DNA of 49,886 nt from Microbacterium sp. 5K110 (GCF_005774735.1 NZ_VBUM01000013.1:1-49886), one strand, 5' to 3'. Shown: positions 33,577 through 41,628, numbered from the stretch's first letter. The notes: generated by a model not told the origin, from the letters alone. Numbers and translations: made by a program.

Positions 33577-35067
33577 TCACGCCGAGACGTGCGCCGGCGT
33601 CGCGTCGGAGGAATCGGTGGCCCGGGATCGCCGGTACCCCCACACGACCAGGCCCGCAGCGACGAAGGCCAAGACGAGGCCACCGGTCGTGGTCGCCGCT
33701 TCGAACTGGGCGTCCTGCGCGGGCGTCCAGCCGCCGGCCGTGACACTCCCGGTGAACATGACGGCCAGGACGGTGCCGGTGACGGCGACACCGACGCCGG
33801 TCGCGACCTCGGTGGCGGTGTCCACGAGGGCGGCGCCGATGGTGGTGCGATTGCTCGGCATCCCCTTCATGACGTTGGTCCCGGCGACGACGCCGTTCAG
33901 ACGGATGCCGAACGCCACGAGGACGAGCGCCGCCGCGACCCACGGGTACCCCCCGCGCCCGAAAGCGGCGAAGATCCCCAAGCCGACCACGACCGCTCCC
34001 GCACTGAGCCAGGCGACGCGATCGAGACCGAGCCGGCGGACGAGGGGCCCGACGAACAGCCCGCCCGCGAGAAGGACGACCACCTGCGGGAGCATCCCGA
34101 TCGCCGCCCAGAACGGCGACCACCCCCAGTCGGACTGCAGCTGCAGGGTGACCGAGAAACCGAGACCGGCGGTCGCGAGACCGGTGGCGGCCTTGTAGAG
34201 GAGCCCGCTGGACACGAGCGGCAACGTCACGAGACGCAGATCGAGAATCGGGTGGGCGACCCTGCGGGCACGCACCACGAAGAGCACGACCGCGCCGGCC
34301 GCCGCCGCGAGGAGCACCCACGGCAGCGGCGCACCAACGCCGTCCTGGACGAACATCGTCGGCGCGGCGAGCAGCAGGACCACCGCGACGGTCCCGGTCA
34401 ACGCGCCCGCGACATCGAGCGGGGCCCGGTGGAGGTCGGCGGGATCGTCGGCGGGGATACCGACGCGGATGCCGATTCCCGCCAGGAGTGCGATCGGGAC
34501 GTTGACGAGAAGGAGCACCTGCCAGGGAGCCCACGACAGCACGAGACCCCCCACGGCCGGCCCGATCGCCAGTCCGACCAGACCGACGGTGGAGATGAGG
34601 GTCGTGGCGCGCACGCGCGCGTCGTCGGAGCGGAACAACCGGAAGGCGAGAGCGAGGGATCCGGGCGTGGTCATCGCGGCGGCGACACCCATCACCGCCC
34701 GCACCGCGATCAGCTCTTCGGCCGTGGTCACGAAGGCCGTGGCGAGGCTGGCGAGCCCGAGCAGCGCGAGCCCGATGAGCATGACGCGGCGCCGCCCCGC
34801 CCGATCGGCGAGCGCACCGAAGAACAGCATGAGCCCGCCGAACACGACGGCGTAGGCCCCGGTGACCCACTGCAATACGGTCGTGGAGGCGTGCAGCTCC
34901 CGGCCGATGGTGGGGAGCGCGACGTTCAGGATCGAATTGTCGAGCATCTCGAACAGGAACACCGTCGAGAGCCCCGCCAGCGCCACCCCGGCGGGGCGGA
35001 GCGACTCCCGCTCGCCGACGGGCGGGTAAGGCGAAGATCCGGATGCTGCAGCGGACGAATGAGTCAT
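33577..35067 (-). CDS. MFS transporter, DHA2/EmrB-QacA type
   Basis: Started at MTHSSAAASG, the protein has 496 residues and about 14 membrane helices. It shows MLDNSILNVALPTIG in helix 1, QWVTGAYAVVFGGLMLFFGA, the loop 2-3 motif GALADRAGRRRVM and motif C-like VGLAIGPAVGGLVLSW. Such proteins are proton-driven multidrug or metabolite exporters. A palindrome lies 27 bp upstream of the start. A hairpin (CGAGCCGG/CCGGCTCG, 33539-33568) follows the stop. Confidence 0.92.
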   Translation of the reverse strand: MTHSSAAASGSSPYPPVGERESLRPAGVALAGLSTVFLFEMLDNSILNVALPTIGRELHASTTVLQWVTGAYAVVFGGLMLFFGALADRAGRRRVMLIGLALLGLASLATAFVTTAEELIAVRAVMGVAAAMTTPGSLALAFRLFRSDDARVRATTLISTVGLVGLAIGPAVGGLVLSWAPWQVLLLVNVPIALLAGIGIRVGIPADDPADLHRAPLDVAGALTGTVAVVLLLAAPTMFVQDGVGAPLPWVLLAAAAGAVVLFVVRARRVAHPILDLRLVTLPLVSSGLLYKAATGLATAGLGFSVTLQLQSDWGWSPFWAAIGMLPQVVVLLAGGLFVGPLVRRLGLDRVAWLSAGAVVVGLGIFAAFGRGGYPWVAAALVLVAFGIRLNGVVAGTNVMKGMPSNRTTIGAALVDTATEVATGVGVAVTGTVLAVMFTGSVTAGGWTPAQDAQFEAATTTGGLVLAFVAAGLVVWGYRRSRATDSSDATPAHVSA

Positions 35068-35093
35068 GACACGTCTCCTCGGTGGCGTCGGTA

Positions 35094-35106
35094 AATGCGT
35101 TGCATT
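35094..35106. promoter_or_regulatory. Palindrome AATGC-GTT-GCATT, candidate operator of the exporter gene
   Basis: A perfect 5-bp inverted repeat with a 3-nt centre lies 27-39 bp upstream of the MFS start codon. Drug exporters of this family are usually controlled by TetR or MarR repressors binding such sites. No regulator gene lies immediately adjacent. The rest of 35068-35333 shows no gene or other clear feature. Confidence 0.4.
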
Positions 35107-35333
35107 CCCTTTTCGAGCCACAGGAGTCGAGCCTTGCGGCCGACCCGAGGTGCTCTCGCCGCCAGGGCGTGTGCTGGAATCTCACTGAGGATTCTTCGAG
35201 GGTGCGCGGAATTTGTCAAGCGACGGCGCCGGCCAGGGACAGCGCACTCCGGCGTTCGCCTTCCGTTCGATCGGCCGCAACGACGAAAGCGGACCCTGCG
35301 CCGTGGTGTCTGGATTCAGGACGTGAGCGACAC

Positions 35334-35786
35334 GTGAGTCGGGTCATAGGCGACGGAGCGGGATGGCTGTTCCGGCTGTCGTACCCGTACCGACTCGTTT
35401 CCGACGTGCAGGTGGACTCGATATTTCACATCAGCGGGGCGCTGTGGGAGGTCGGGGAGACGGTCGTCCTCGAAGTCAGCCGGTGTCGCCACCTGCAGCT
35501 TCTAGGGGAGGGAAAGCGCCGCCGACGCGCCCGCCTCGTGTACTTCTTCCCTGCACGGCCCACGCGCAAAGAGGCGCGGGCTCAGTCGATGGCAGGTCGC
35601 CGGAACATCCCGCGATACCTGTACGAACTCGAACCACTCGCGAGCATCCCGGCTGTGTACCGGAACAGCGCCGCGATGGGGACCCCGAACGACCTCGCCG
35701 TCAAGGTGCTCGCTCGGCAACCGATCGGCACGTCCGGATTCCTCAATCGAAAATTCGCCGCGTCGCCGGGCCGTCAGCACCGATGA
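35334..35786 (+). CDS. Hypothetical protein, weakly supported
   Basis: From a GTG start, a 150-residue frame reads VSRVIGDGAGWLFRLSYPYR, with IFHISGALWEVGETVVLEVS, and ends in a basic tail. Amino-acid composition looks more natural than in the antisense frames, but there is no strong ribosome binding site and I recognise no family. It sits at the left edge of the mobile island. It may be a real accessory gene or a fragment. Confidence 0.3.
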   Translation: MSRVIGDGAGWLFRLSYPYRLVSDVQVDSIFHISGALWEVGETVVLEVSRCRHLQLLGEGKRRRRARLVYFFPARPTRKEARAQSMAGRRNIPRYLYELEPLASIPAVYRNSAAMGTPNDLAVKVLARQPIGTSGFLNRKFAASPGRQHR

Positions 35787-35853
35787 GGAGGACGCGTGGA
35801 TCCTCATCGGCCCTGCGTGGGCGTTAGGTTCGCGGGCGGTCTGCTCCGGCTCG

Positions 35854-36306
35854 TCAGAAGAGAGTCGGATGTTCGGCGTTGACGCCGCTGAGGACTCCGT
35901 GGATCGCGGCAGCATCCCATCCCCGCTCGAGAACGGCGTCACGCAGGTCCCTCGAGCGGCGAGCTCGCTCGGCGCGGGGCAGGTCGCGAAAGCGCAGCGC
36001 CGCGCTCGGCCGCGGATGGCGGCCGCGACGCGCACGATCTTGCATGTTCTCGCTGGTGTCCCCTGGCCGGAGGTGAGACCGCTCGCTGTCGAGGTCGGCA
36101 TGCACGCATAGGGGTACGTCGCACCGATGCAGAATCAGCACATCGGGTGTGAGATCTCGGCCGACGATGGCCGTGTACGCGTACCGCTGGGGACGGATGA
36201 TCTTCTGCCGGCCGTCAGCGCCGGCGGTCCAGAACCGGCCGTAGCCGTCGTCGGCGATCGCGCCCGTCCAGAGCCAACAGTCATCCGCCTCCGGTCCCTT
36301 GACCAC
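35854..36306 (-). CDS. HNH endonuclease-like protein
   Basis: The 150-residue frame starts at GTG. Its first part resembles phage HNH-type proteins: DDCWLWTGAIADDGYGRFW, a cysteine pair in HRCDVPLCVHAD, then SHLRPGDTSENMQDRARRGR. In this family the His/Cys residues bind zinc and DNA. The usual N-terminal plant-homing-like CxxW motif is present. The C-terminus is variable. It may be a homing nuclease or a prophage remnant; no ribosome binding site is obvious. Confidence 0.65.
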   Translation of the reverse strand: MVKGPEADDCWLWTGAIADDGYGRFWTAGADGRQKIIRPQRYAYTAIVGRDLTPDVLILHRCDVPLCVHADLDSERSHLRPGDTSENMQDRARRGRHPRPSAALRFRDLPRAERARRSRDLRDAVLERGWDAAAIHGVLSGVNAEHPTLF

Positions 36307-36395
36307 GTATGCTCAGAATCGCTCCGCCTCGGTCCGCTGCGCGGCGCGGCGTCGGAGCGGGGACGGTGTGTTCGTCATGACGGGACGTATGCGTC

Positions 36396-36746
36396 TCAGG
36401 GTCGGAGCGCAGGTGCGTTCGCTTCGGTGGGATGCACGTAATTCGCGACAGCTTCGCGTACGAGTTGAGACACGGTCACGCCTCGAGCCTTGGCCACGGT
36501 TCGCACTTCGCGGTCGAGACTTTCTGTGGCTCGGACCTTCCAGGTCACGGCGACTGTTCCACTCCCGTCCAGCCGGGGGCGGCCCCGCGCGATTGTCACG
36601 GCGTCATTGAGGTTGTCTGCACCTGTTGCGGCCAGTAGCAGCTGCTGAGCTTCCTGTGCAGCAGCGGGTCCGCGGCGGACGGTGCCCGCCTTCACCTGCA
36701 GCTGCCCCGCTTCGGCGCGAGCTGCGAGGTCGTCGTAGTCAGTCAT
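36396..36746 (-). CDS. Ribbon-helix-helix antitoxin-like protein
   Basis: The 116-residue protein ends in a predicted ribbon-helix-helix, VAVTWKVRATESLDREVRTV followed by AKARGVTVSQLVREAVANYV, typical of CopG/MetJ-type antitoxins. The N-terminal half is polar. Its start overlaps the upstream toxin-like gene by 8 bp, so the pair is co-translated. It would bind DNA and neutralise the partner. Confidence 0.7.
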   Translation of the reverse strand: MTDYDDLAARAEAGQLQVKAGTVRRGPAAAQEAQQLLLAATGADNLNDAVTIARGRPRLDGSGTVAVTWKVRATESLDREVRTVAKARGVTVSQLVREAVANYVHPTEANAPALRP

Positions 36747-37011
36747 TCGAGTTCCCTTCGTTCAACAGGTGCCGGTACAAGTCACTGAGTTCCATGACGT
36801 GAAAGATGACGATTGTGCGCGGCGGCTGGTGCGCGGCGATCACTTCCAGGTATCGATCCGTCTGGGCGTGAGGGTGACCGATGTAGAGAACCACGCTCTC
36901 CCCGGGACGCCCTTCCAGCTCAGCTGTGACCTCGGCGTGGGTCATCGCCCAGAGGGCGTCATCGCGCGAGATCCCATGCTTTGCTGCGCTCTTACGCCAC
37001 TCAACTGACAC
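36739..37011 (-). CDS. Toxin-like protein of a toxin-antitoxin pair (BrnT/DUF4258-like)
   Basis: A GTG start at 37011 gives 90 residues beginning VSVEWRKSAAKHGISRDDAL, followed by VVLYIGHPHAQTDRYLEVIA and PPRTIVIFHVMELSDLYRHL. The compact beta-rich pattern with a KHGI start resembles BrnT-like ribonuclease toxins, but the match is remote. The toxin-first order and overlap with a ribbon-helix-helix gene support the pairing. A longer in-frame extension upstream has a shadow-like composition and no better start. Confidence 0.6.
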   Translation of the reverse strand: MSVEWRKSAAKHGISRDDALWAMTHAEVTAELEGRPGESVVLYIGHPHAQTDRYLEVIAAHQPPRTIVIFHVMELSDLYRHLLNEGNSND

Positions 37012-37235
37012 AAGAAAAGAGTACCACAAAAAGGCGGCCACGAAAATAGAGGGTCTGCGTGGCTTCCGACCGCGCGCCTCATAACCCTTCGGTGCTGACC
37101 CGGGTTCGCCCCAAGCGGCCGGCGGCTTCTTCCTCGTACCGGAGCGCACGCACAGCTCTTCAAGCGCGCGCGTTCAGGGCAGACGATCGGTGAAACCGAT
37201 GGTCAGTGAAGGCCCATCCAATCCGATCTTGTGGA

Positions 37236-37264
37236 TTGACGGGCACCTTCTTTTCCCGTAAAGT
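37236..37264 (+). promoter_or_regulatory. Strong sigma-70-like promoter
   Basis: TTGACG (37236-37241) and TAAAGT (37259-37264) are separated by exactly 17 bp, in an AT-richer patch of the island. Transcription would begin near 37271 and run into two intrinsic terminators. Apart from these, 37012-37431 contains no gene. Confidence 0.6.
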
Positions 37265-37289
37265 TTCGCTTCTTAGAGAAGCGCGCCCA

Positions 37290-37320
37290 AAAACCCGGTC
37301 CTAGACCGGGTTTTGTTTTT
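37290..37320 (+). terminator. Intrinsic terminator 1
   Basis: A perfect 11-bp stem (AAAACCCGGTC at 37290-37300 with GACCGGGTTTT at 37304-37314) has a 3-nt loop and is followed by GTTTTT. It begins about 20 bp after the predicted start of transcription. Confidence 0.88.
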
Positions 37321-37331
37321 GGAGCGTTCAC

Positions 37332-37359
37332 GCCGGCCCCGCATGGGACCGGCTTTTTT
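37332..37359 (+). terminator. Intrinsic terminator 2 (tandem)
   Basis: GCCGG at 37332-37336 pairs with CCGGC at 37349-37353, with an inner CCC/GGG and a GCAT loop, followed by six T residues. It lies 12 bp downstream of the first terminator. Confidence 0.8.
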
Positions 37360-37431
37360 CATGCCCACCGGGATCATCACCTTGTGGGCTGCTCCGGCTA
37401 CGTGCCGGGCACTCCGGAGGGAGGTGGCGAG

Positions 37432-37566
37432 ATGGACTTTGTCGTCTACATCTCGGTGCCTGCGACGGTCACTGCCGTGACCCTCTTCGTCTGCAAAGCG
37501 CTACCCCTGCTGTCCGACCGCGTGAACAAGCGCGCTCGGAAGCTGGAGCGCGCCAAGCGGAAGTAG
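37432..37566 (+). CDS. Small one-TM membrane protein
   Basis: The 44-residue protein begins MDFVVYISVPATVTAVTLFV, a single membrane helix, and ends in a highly basic tail (KRARKLERAKRK). The ribosome binding site GGAGGGAGG lies 8 to 10 bp upstream. Small basic-tailed membrane proteins like this are common in prophages and mobile islands. I recognise no specific family. Confidence 0.6.
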   Translation: MDFVVYISVPATVTAVTLFVCKALPLLSDRVNKRARKLERAKRK

Positions 37567-37575
37567 TCGCAGGAA

Positions 37576-37697
37576 CCGATTTTTCGCCCAAACGCCACTC
37601 CCTAGGGAGAGCTCTGCCCAAAATCGGGAACTGAGAGCACATCCTGCAGGTGACAGAGGAAAAGCCGATAATGGATCTTATGTCAGGTTACTGACAT
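37576..37697. repeat. Nested palindromes near recombinase gene
   Basis: The segment holds CCGATTTT (37576-37583) and its inverted copy AAAATCGG (37620-37627). Between them lies the perfect 12-bp palindrome CTCCCTAGGGAG (37598-37609). Further on is ATGTCAG-GTTA-CTGACAT (37680-37697). Lying just beyond the recombinase stop, these could be crossover or accessory sites or a transposon end. That function is inferred from location only. Confidence 0.5.
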
Positions 37698-37714
37698 GCA
37701 CAGGTCGGGGACGG

Positions 37715-38305
37715 TCACTCCCCCGCTTTCGGTGTCTGGCGCTTGTTGTGCCGCTCGACAGCTCGATAGGCGCCGGTGCGTGACGTGTTGAACATGTGCG
37801 CGATCTCGGCCACCGCGAGATCCCCTGCGGCCATGTGCTGGGCGACACTTGCGTCCTGGCGCTCCGTCAGCTTCGGGCGCCGGCCCTTCAGCTTCGCCCG
37901 CACCTTGGGCCTGGCCATCGCCTCCCGCGTGCGAATGCTGATCCATCCGCCCTCCGCCTCGGCGACCGCTGCGAGGATCGTGAAGAACAGCTTTGCCATC
38001 GGGTCCTTCGGGTCATAGGGCGTCGTGCCGTTCTGGAAGATCACCCCGGACTCCGTCAGCCGACGGATTACCTCAAGGGCTCCCTCGGTGTTCCGCGCCA
38101 GACGATCCAGAGCCGGTACGACGAACGTGTCGCCCTCCCGCACGGCCGCCAGAGCGTTGTCGAGCCCCGTGCGCGTCACCTTTGCGCCGCTGAAGCCGAC
38201 ATCTTTGTAGATCCGGTCTTCGGCGACGCCGAGTTCGAGCAGCCGAGCAACCTGCCGCTCGGCATCCTGCTCGATCGTCGATACCCGTGCATACCCGATA
38301 CGCAT
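37715..38305 (-). CDS. Serine recombinase (resolvase/invertase family)
   Basis: Started at MRIGYARVSTIEQ, the 196-residue protein has the nucleophilic Ser in YARVSTIEQ, then VPALDRLARNTEGALEVIRRL and a C-terminal helix-turn-helix, AVAEIAHMFNTSRTGAYRAV. It lies in a small-serine-recombinase arrangement, cutting DNA at res- or inversion-type sites. It is on the same strand as, and 111 bp beyond, the TniB gene, so it may belong to the same transposon. Confidence 0.9.
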   Translation of the reverse strand: MRIGYARVSTIEQDAERQVARLLELGVAEDRIYKDVGFSGAKVTRTGLDNALAAVREGDTFVVPALDRLARNTEGALEVIRRLTESGVIFQNGTTPYDPKDPMAKLFFTILAAVAEAEGGWISIRTREAMARPKVRAKLKGRRPKLTERQDASVAQHMAAGDLAVAEIAHMFNTSRTGAYRAVERHNKRQTPKAGE

Positions 38306-38416
38306 GGGTGGAGTGTACCGAATAAGCACCCCTATACGACGCAGTCACGTTCTTCCGGCAACAGCTTTGTGGAGTTCAGGTCTTGGTGGCGGCGGATTTT
38401 GATTGCTCGGTGTCGT

Positions 38417-39226
38417 CTAGTCGCCGATGACGAGGATGCTTGCGGCGGCTTCGACGACGTCGTCGGTGATGGCTTCGAGTTGATTGATCTTGAGTATCCG
38501 GGCGATCTGGGGGAAGAGGCGCTCGAGAAGCCGGAAGTTGCCACGCGTGATTCGTTCGATGGCGGCGATGGCCTGGGCGTCGGTGAAGTCTTCAGGGTCG
38601 AGGGTGCGTCCGATTCGTTTCCAGTGTCTGTCGAGGACGAAGAGCAGTTCGTCGCGTCCCAGCGCTCGATAGTGGTGGGAGAACCCGAGCCGGCTGTACA
38701 GCTGCGGGTAGTGCCTGAAGCGTTGGTCGATGCCGGGCATGCCGACCAGGATGATGGCGAGGTGGGTGCGGTCGTGCTGGTCCCGGAGCAGTTCAAGGGC
38801 CATCGGGGTGAGCCGTTCGGCTTCGTCGATGATGAGCAGCTCGACGAAGGAATTCTTGTGTGAGCGCTGGCCGGTGACGTTACCGATCGTGCGTTGGTGT
38901 TCCTCCACGCAGATGTCCACCTTGATCTGCCAATGACCGATCTCGCGGACGAGTTCCTTTGGTCGAGGCAGAACTTCTGGCGTGTAGAAGACAGTGCGGG
39001 ACCGGTTGGCCAGAGCGTAAAACGCATCGTCCGCATCGCTGCGCGGTCCCCACTCATCGATGTACGGCTCGAGAGTGTCCCAGTTGGCGTATCTACGGGC
39101 GGATTGGGTCTTTCCCACGCCAGCGTCGCCGTGGCAGATGCCGATGGTTCGCTCTTTCCGGACGGCATTCGCGAACTCGATGAAGCGTCGGTGCTCCTTG
39201 GTCACGATGAATGCCTGGCCCATCAC
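38417..39226 (-). CDS. TniB-type AAA+ ATPase of transposon
   Basis: The 269-residue protein has Walker A GDAGVGKTQSA (residues 33-43), Walker B LLIIDEAERL and sensor-like LVGMPGIDQRFRHYPQLYSR. This is the TniB/TnsC/IstB-like group, which picks target DNA and activates the transposase. The start overlaps the transposase stop by 4 bp. It is intact. Confidence 0.9.
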   Translation of the reverse strand: MMGQAFIVTKEHRRFIEFANAVRKERTIGICHGDAGVGKTQSARRYANWDTLEPYIDEWGPRSDADDAFYALANRSRTVFYTPEVLPRPKELVREIGHWQIKVDICVEEHQRTIGNVTGQRSHKNSFVELLIIDEAERLTPMALELLRDQHDRTHLAIILVGMPGIDQRFRHYPQLYSRLGFSHHYRALGRDELLFVLDRHWKRIGRTLDPEDFTDAQAIAAIERITRGNFRLLERLFPQIARILKINQLEAITDDVVEAAASILVIGD

Positions 39227-40608
39227 TCGTCCTCTTCATAGGTGCGCAGCCTGTTCCGCCGCGCCGGCTGAGGTGCGCGGCGGAGTTCAGGTCGGGCGGC
39301 GGTAGTCGGGATGCGCTCGTTGATGATCTTGCGCAGTTCGCGTCGGCGTGCTCGTCGGGCGGTTTCGACGTCGCGGAGACTCAGTCTGAGGTTCGGGTGG
39401 GCTTCGTCGATGGCGACGCAGATGAAGGTGTCGTGGTCGTAGACGCGGATCTCGGAGATGTCGCGCGGGTCGTACCGGATCGTGATCGGGTGTCCCACGA
39501 ACGGGGCGAGGGTGGGAGCGAGGTAGCGCTGGCCTTGGAAGTGGATCCCGTCTCTTTGCACGATCCGGTTCTTCGGCACAGTAAGGAGGAGTGTGTCGAG
39601 GTACTCGAGACTGTCGGGCATCCGCGGAAGCCAGCCGTCGGCGACCCATGCGTCCCTCGGCGAAACTCCAAGCTCGGAGTGCGGTCGGTCGTTGTAGACG
39701 GTGATGAACGCCCCAATCGCTTGATCCAACGCGGGTAGATCCATCGACGGTGTAGGGGTGCGGCTGCCTGGTCCGAGGTGGCCGGGGAGTGTGGCGAGGA
39801 GTTCGGTGTTGATCGTGCCGAAGAATCGTTCGATCTTGCCTCGACCCTGAGGGCGGCCAACGATCGAGTGAATGATGCGGATGTGCAACGCGATCGCGGT
39901 GCGCTCAAGATGGTGGCTGGTGAAGTCAGAGCCGTGGTCGACGTGCAGGATGTCGGGGAGACCGCACATGGCCCATGCCGGGTCGGTCTTTCGCCAGATC
40001 GCTTGACGGAGCGCGAGTGCCGTGTTCAGCGCCGAGGGTGCCCCGGTGAAGACGGTGTATCCGCAGATCGCACGAGAGTAGTCGTCCATTACCGTCGTCA
40101 GCCATGGTCGATCCGGCTTCCCGTCGGAGCCGACGATGAGGATGTCTAGCTCGGTGTGATCGGACTGCCAGGTTTGGTTCGGCCGGTCAGCACGACGGCG
40201 AAGGACAAGTTCGTGCCGGTCGCGGTACGACGCCGGCCCCTCCAGCGCCAGCGTCACAAGCGCAGGATCAAGCCCGCGCACGACTTCTCGCACCGTCGCG
40301 TAACTGGGGACCGGCCTACCTTCCCGGGTCGCTTCCGCAACGGTCAGCCGATGAAGCGTCGCGAGGCTCGGCCGTGGTCTGGTCAGCGCGAGCCGTTCGA
40401 TGAACGCGACGGTCTCGGGAGCTGTGCGCCGGGTTCCTGCGTCGATGCGGGGCTGCAGGTCCAGTCCGGAGATCCCGCCGTCCAGGTAGCGGCGGTGCCA
40501 GCGTTGCAGTGTGCGGGCGCTGATTCCGGTGTCGCGGGCGAGGGCCGCGAGTGGAACCTGGTCTTCGACATGAAGTCGAAGCACCCGCCACCGCTCCTCG
40601 GCGTCCAC
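39223..40608 (-). CDS. TniA-type DDE transposase (Mu transposase C-terminal/rve domain)
   Basis: The 461-residue protein has N-terminal helix-turn-helix domains (ISARTLQRWHRRYLDGGISG) and an integrase-fold core with Asp150 (QSDHTELD), Asp224 (HVDHGSDF) and Glu260 (GRGKIERFFG), a D-D-35-E triad. A Mu-type beta-barrel domain follows. No truncation is visible, so the transposase may be active. It is translationally coupled to tniB and preceded by a resolvase. Confidence 0.92.
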   Translation of the reverse strand: MDAEERWRVLRLHVEDQVPLAALARDTGISARTLQRWHRRYLDGGISGLDLQPRIDAGTRRTAPETVAFIERLALTRPRPSLATLHRLTVAEATREGRPVPSYATVREVVRGLDPALVTLALEGPASYRDRHELVLRRRADRPNQTWQSDHTELDILIVGSDGKPDRPWLTTVMDDYSRAICGYTVFTGAPSALNTALALRQAIWRKTDPAWAMCGLPDILHVDHGSDFTSHHLERTAIALHIRIIHSIVGRPQGRGKIERFFGTINTELLATLPGHLGPGSRTPTPSMDLPALDQAIGAFITVYNDRPHSELGVSPRDAWVADGWLPRMPDSLEYLDTLLLTVPKNRIVQRDGIHFQGQRYLAPTLAPFVGHPITIRYDPRDISEIRVYDHDTFICVAIDEAHPNLRLSLRDVETARRARRRELRKIINERIPTTAARPELRRAPQPARRNRLRTYEEDE

Positions 40609-40615
40609 GCCTCAC

Positions 40616-41212
40616 CTACATCGCGGCGCTTCCGCGCGCAGCGTCCGCTTGCTGGTGACGGTAGAGAGTGGCGCGGCTCCACCCGACCAGGCGGGCAGCG
40701 TCCTCAGCGGTGCGTCCCTTCGCCCGCGCCTCCCTTGCCAGCTGAAGTTTGTCCGCAATCACCGCGGGGTCGGACACGGGGCGGCCGAACCGTGTCCCGT
40801 TTTGTCGGGCGGCCGCTATCCCGGCGGTGACTCGCTCGACGATCAGTTCGCGCTCGTACTCCGCGAGGGTGGCCAGCATGTTCAACATCAACCGCCCGGT
40901 CGATGTCGCAGGGTCGATCCCGTCCGAGATGGATCGGACGTGCACGCCCCGCCCGCGCAACAGGTTCACCGTGTTCAGCACGTCGATCAGAGAACGGCCG
41001 AGACGGTCAACCCGCCAGACGACCACCGTGTCGCCCTCGGCAGCATGCTCGAGAAGCTTCTTCATCCCGGGGCGTTCGATCGCCGCCCGACTTCCCGACG
41101 TGACGTCCGCGAACACGTCGCGCTTTTGCACGCCGGCTAAGACGAGCGCGTCGAGCTGCAGCTGCGCATCCTGACTGGACGTGCTCACTCGCGTGTATCC
41201 CAAAAGCCTCAT
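40616..41212 (-). CDS. Serine recombinase (TniR/resolvase type)
   Basis: Starting at MRLLGYTRVSTSSQDAQLQL, the 198-residue protein has catalytic Ser in TRVST, VVVWRVDRLGRSLIDVL, NMLATLAEYERELIVERV and a C-terminal helix-turn-helix AEDAARLVGWSRATLYRH. It is a complete resolvase and stands 7 bp before tniA on the same strand. It differs clearly from the recombinase at 37.7-38.3 kb. It would resolve transposon cointegrates. Confidence 0.92.
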   Translation of the reverse strand: MRLLGYTRVSTSSQDAQLQLDALVLAGVQKRDVFADVTSGSRAAIERPGMKKLLEHAAEGDTVVVWRVDRLGRSLIDVLNTVNLLRGRGVHVRSISDGIDPATSTGRLMLNMLATLAEYERELIVERVTAGIAAARQNGTRFGRPVSDPAVIADKLQLAREARAKGRTAEDAARLVGWSRATLYRHQQADAARGSAAM

Positions 41213-41340
41213 ACCGCCAGTGTGCCTCAATAAACCCAGCAACGCAGCGGGGTAAGACAGATCACGGCAAGACAACTTTCCGAGACGACTCGCGCCGCGG
41301 AATCACGCTGACGCCGACCGGGGCGAAAGGTGGGGGCCGA

Positions 41341-41370
41341 TGTCTTGAAAAGCTGTACATATTCGAGACA
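41341..41370. promoter_or_regulatory. Candidate res subsite or transposon end
   Basis: The 30-bp imperfect dyad opens with TGTCTTGAA and ends with TTCGAGACA. Eleven of its 15 base pairs match across the centre. It lies 128 bp upstream of the resolvase start. Dyads of 28-30 bp with TGTC...GACA ends are typical resolvase subsites, but the same ends also fit a transposon terminus, so the role is open. Confidence 0.4.
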
Positions 41371-41418
41371 CCGATGGGGTCCGGCGGGCGGTGGTGTTTG
41401 TCAGCGCAGGTCTTGGTG

Positions 41419-41628
41419 TCAGCGGGCTACGGGGTTGACGGAGACGATCTCGATGTGGAGGTCGTTCAAGGCGGTAAGCAGCCCCAGGAGGTGCGACTGG
41501 TCGGGCACGTCGCCAATCAGTCGTGTCAGTCCGTCCGTGTCGGTGTCGATCTCAAACGCAGTGAACGAGTCCGTCAGCGCGGGGCTCATCCGGCCACGAA
41601 CCATGACCTGGTAGATGCGCGCACTCAT
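41419..41628 (-). CDS. Small conserved actinobacterial protein (69 residues)
   Basis: From the ATG after GGGAGGCGAA, the protein reads MSARIYQVMVRGRMSPALTD and ends HIEIVSVNPVAR. The pattern of a short beta-strand start and a GDVPDQSHLLGLLTALNDL helix is that of small actinobacterial proteins I know only as hypothetical. It is downstream of the stress operon, 145 bp after the DUF2382 gene. Confidence 0.65.
   Translation of the reverse strand: MSARIYQVMVRGRMSPALTDSFTAFEIDTDTDGLTRLIGDVPDQSHLLGLLTALNDLHIEIVSVNPVAR

Larger units (their letters stand above)
37715..41370 (-). mobile_element. Tn552/Tn5053-like transposon module (tniA-tniB with resolvases)
   Basis: On the minus strand a serine recombinase, a DDE transposase (TniA-type) and an AAA+ ATPase (TniB-type) are packed with minimal spacing, and a second recombinase follows. 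This composition is typical of Tn5053/Tn552-like elements. I see no TniQ gene, and no matching terminal inverted repeats or target duplication could be established, so the borders are approximate. Confidence 0.7.

Noticed and set aside
37012..37149. N-terminal extension of the toxin-like gene
   Set aside because: Arg/Pro-rich shadow-like composition; the GTG at 37011 gives a compact toxin-sized protein.
37680..41370. Terminal inverted repeats of the TniA/TniB element starting TGTC and ending GACA
   Set aside because: The two candidate ends agree only in TGTC; the following bases differ and the flanking 5 bp show no target duplication.
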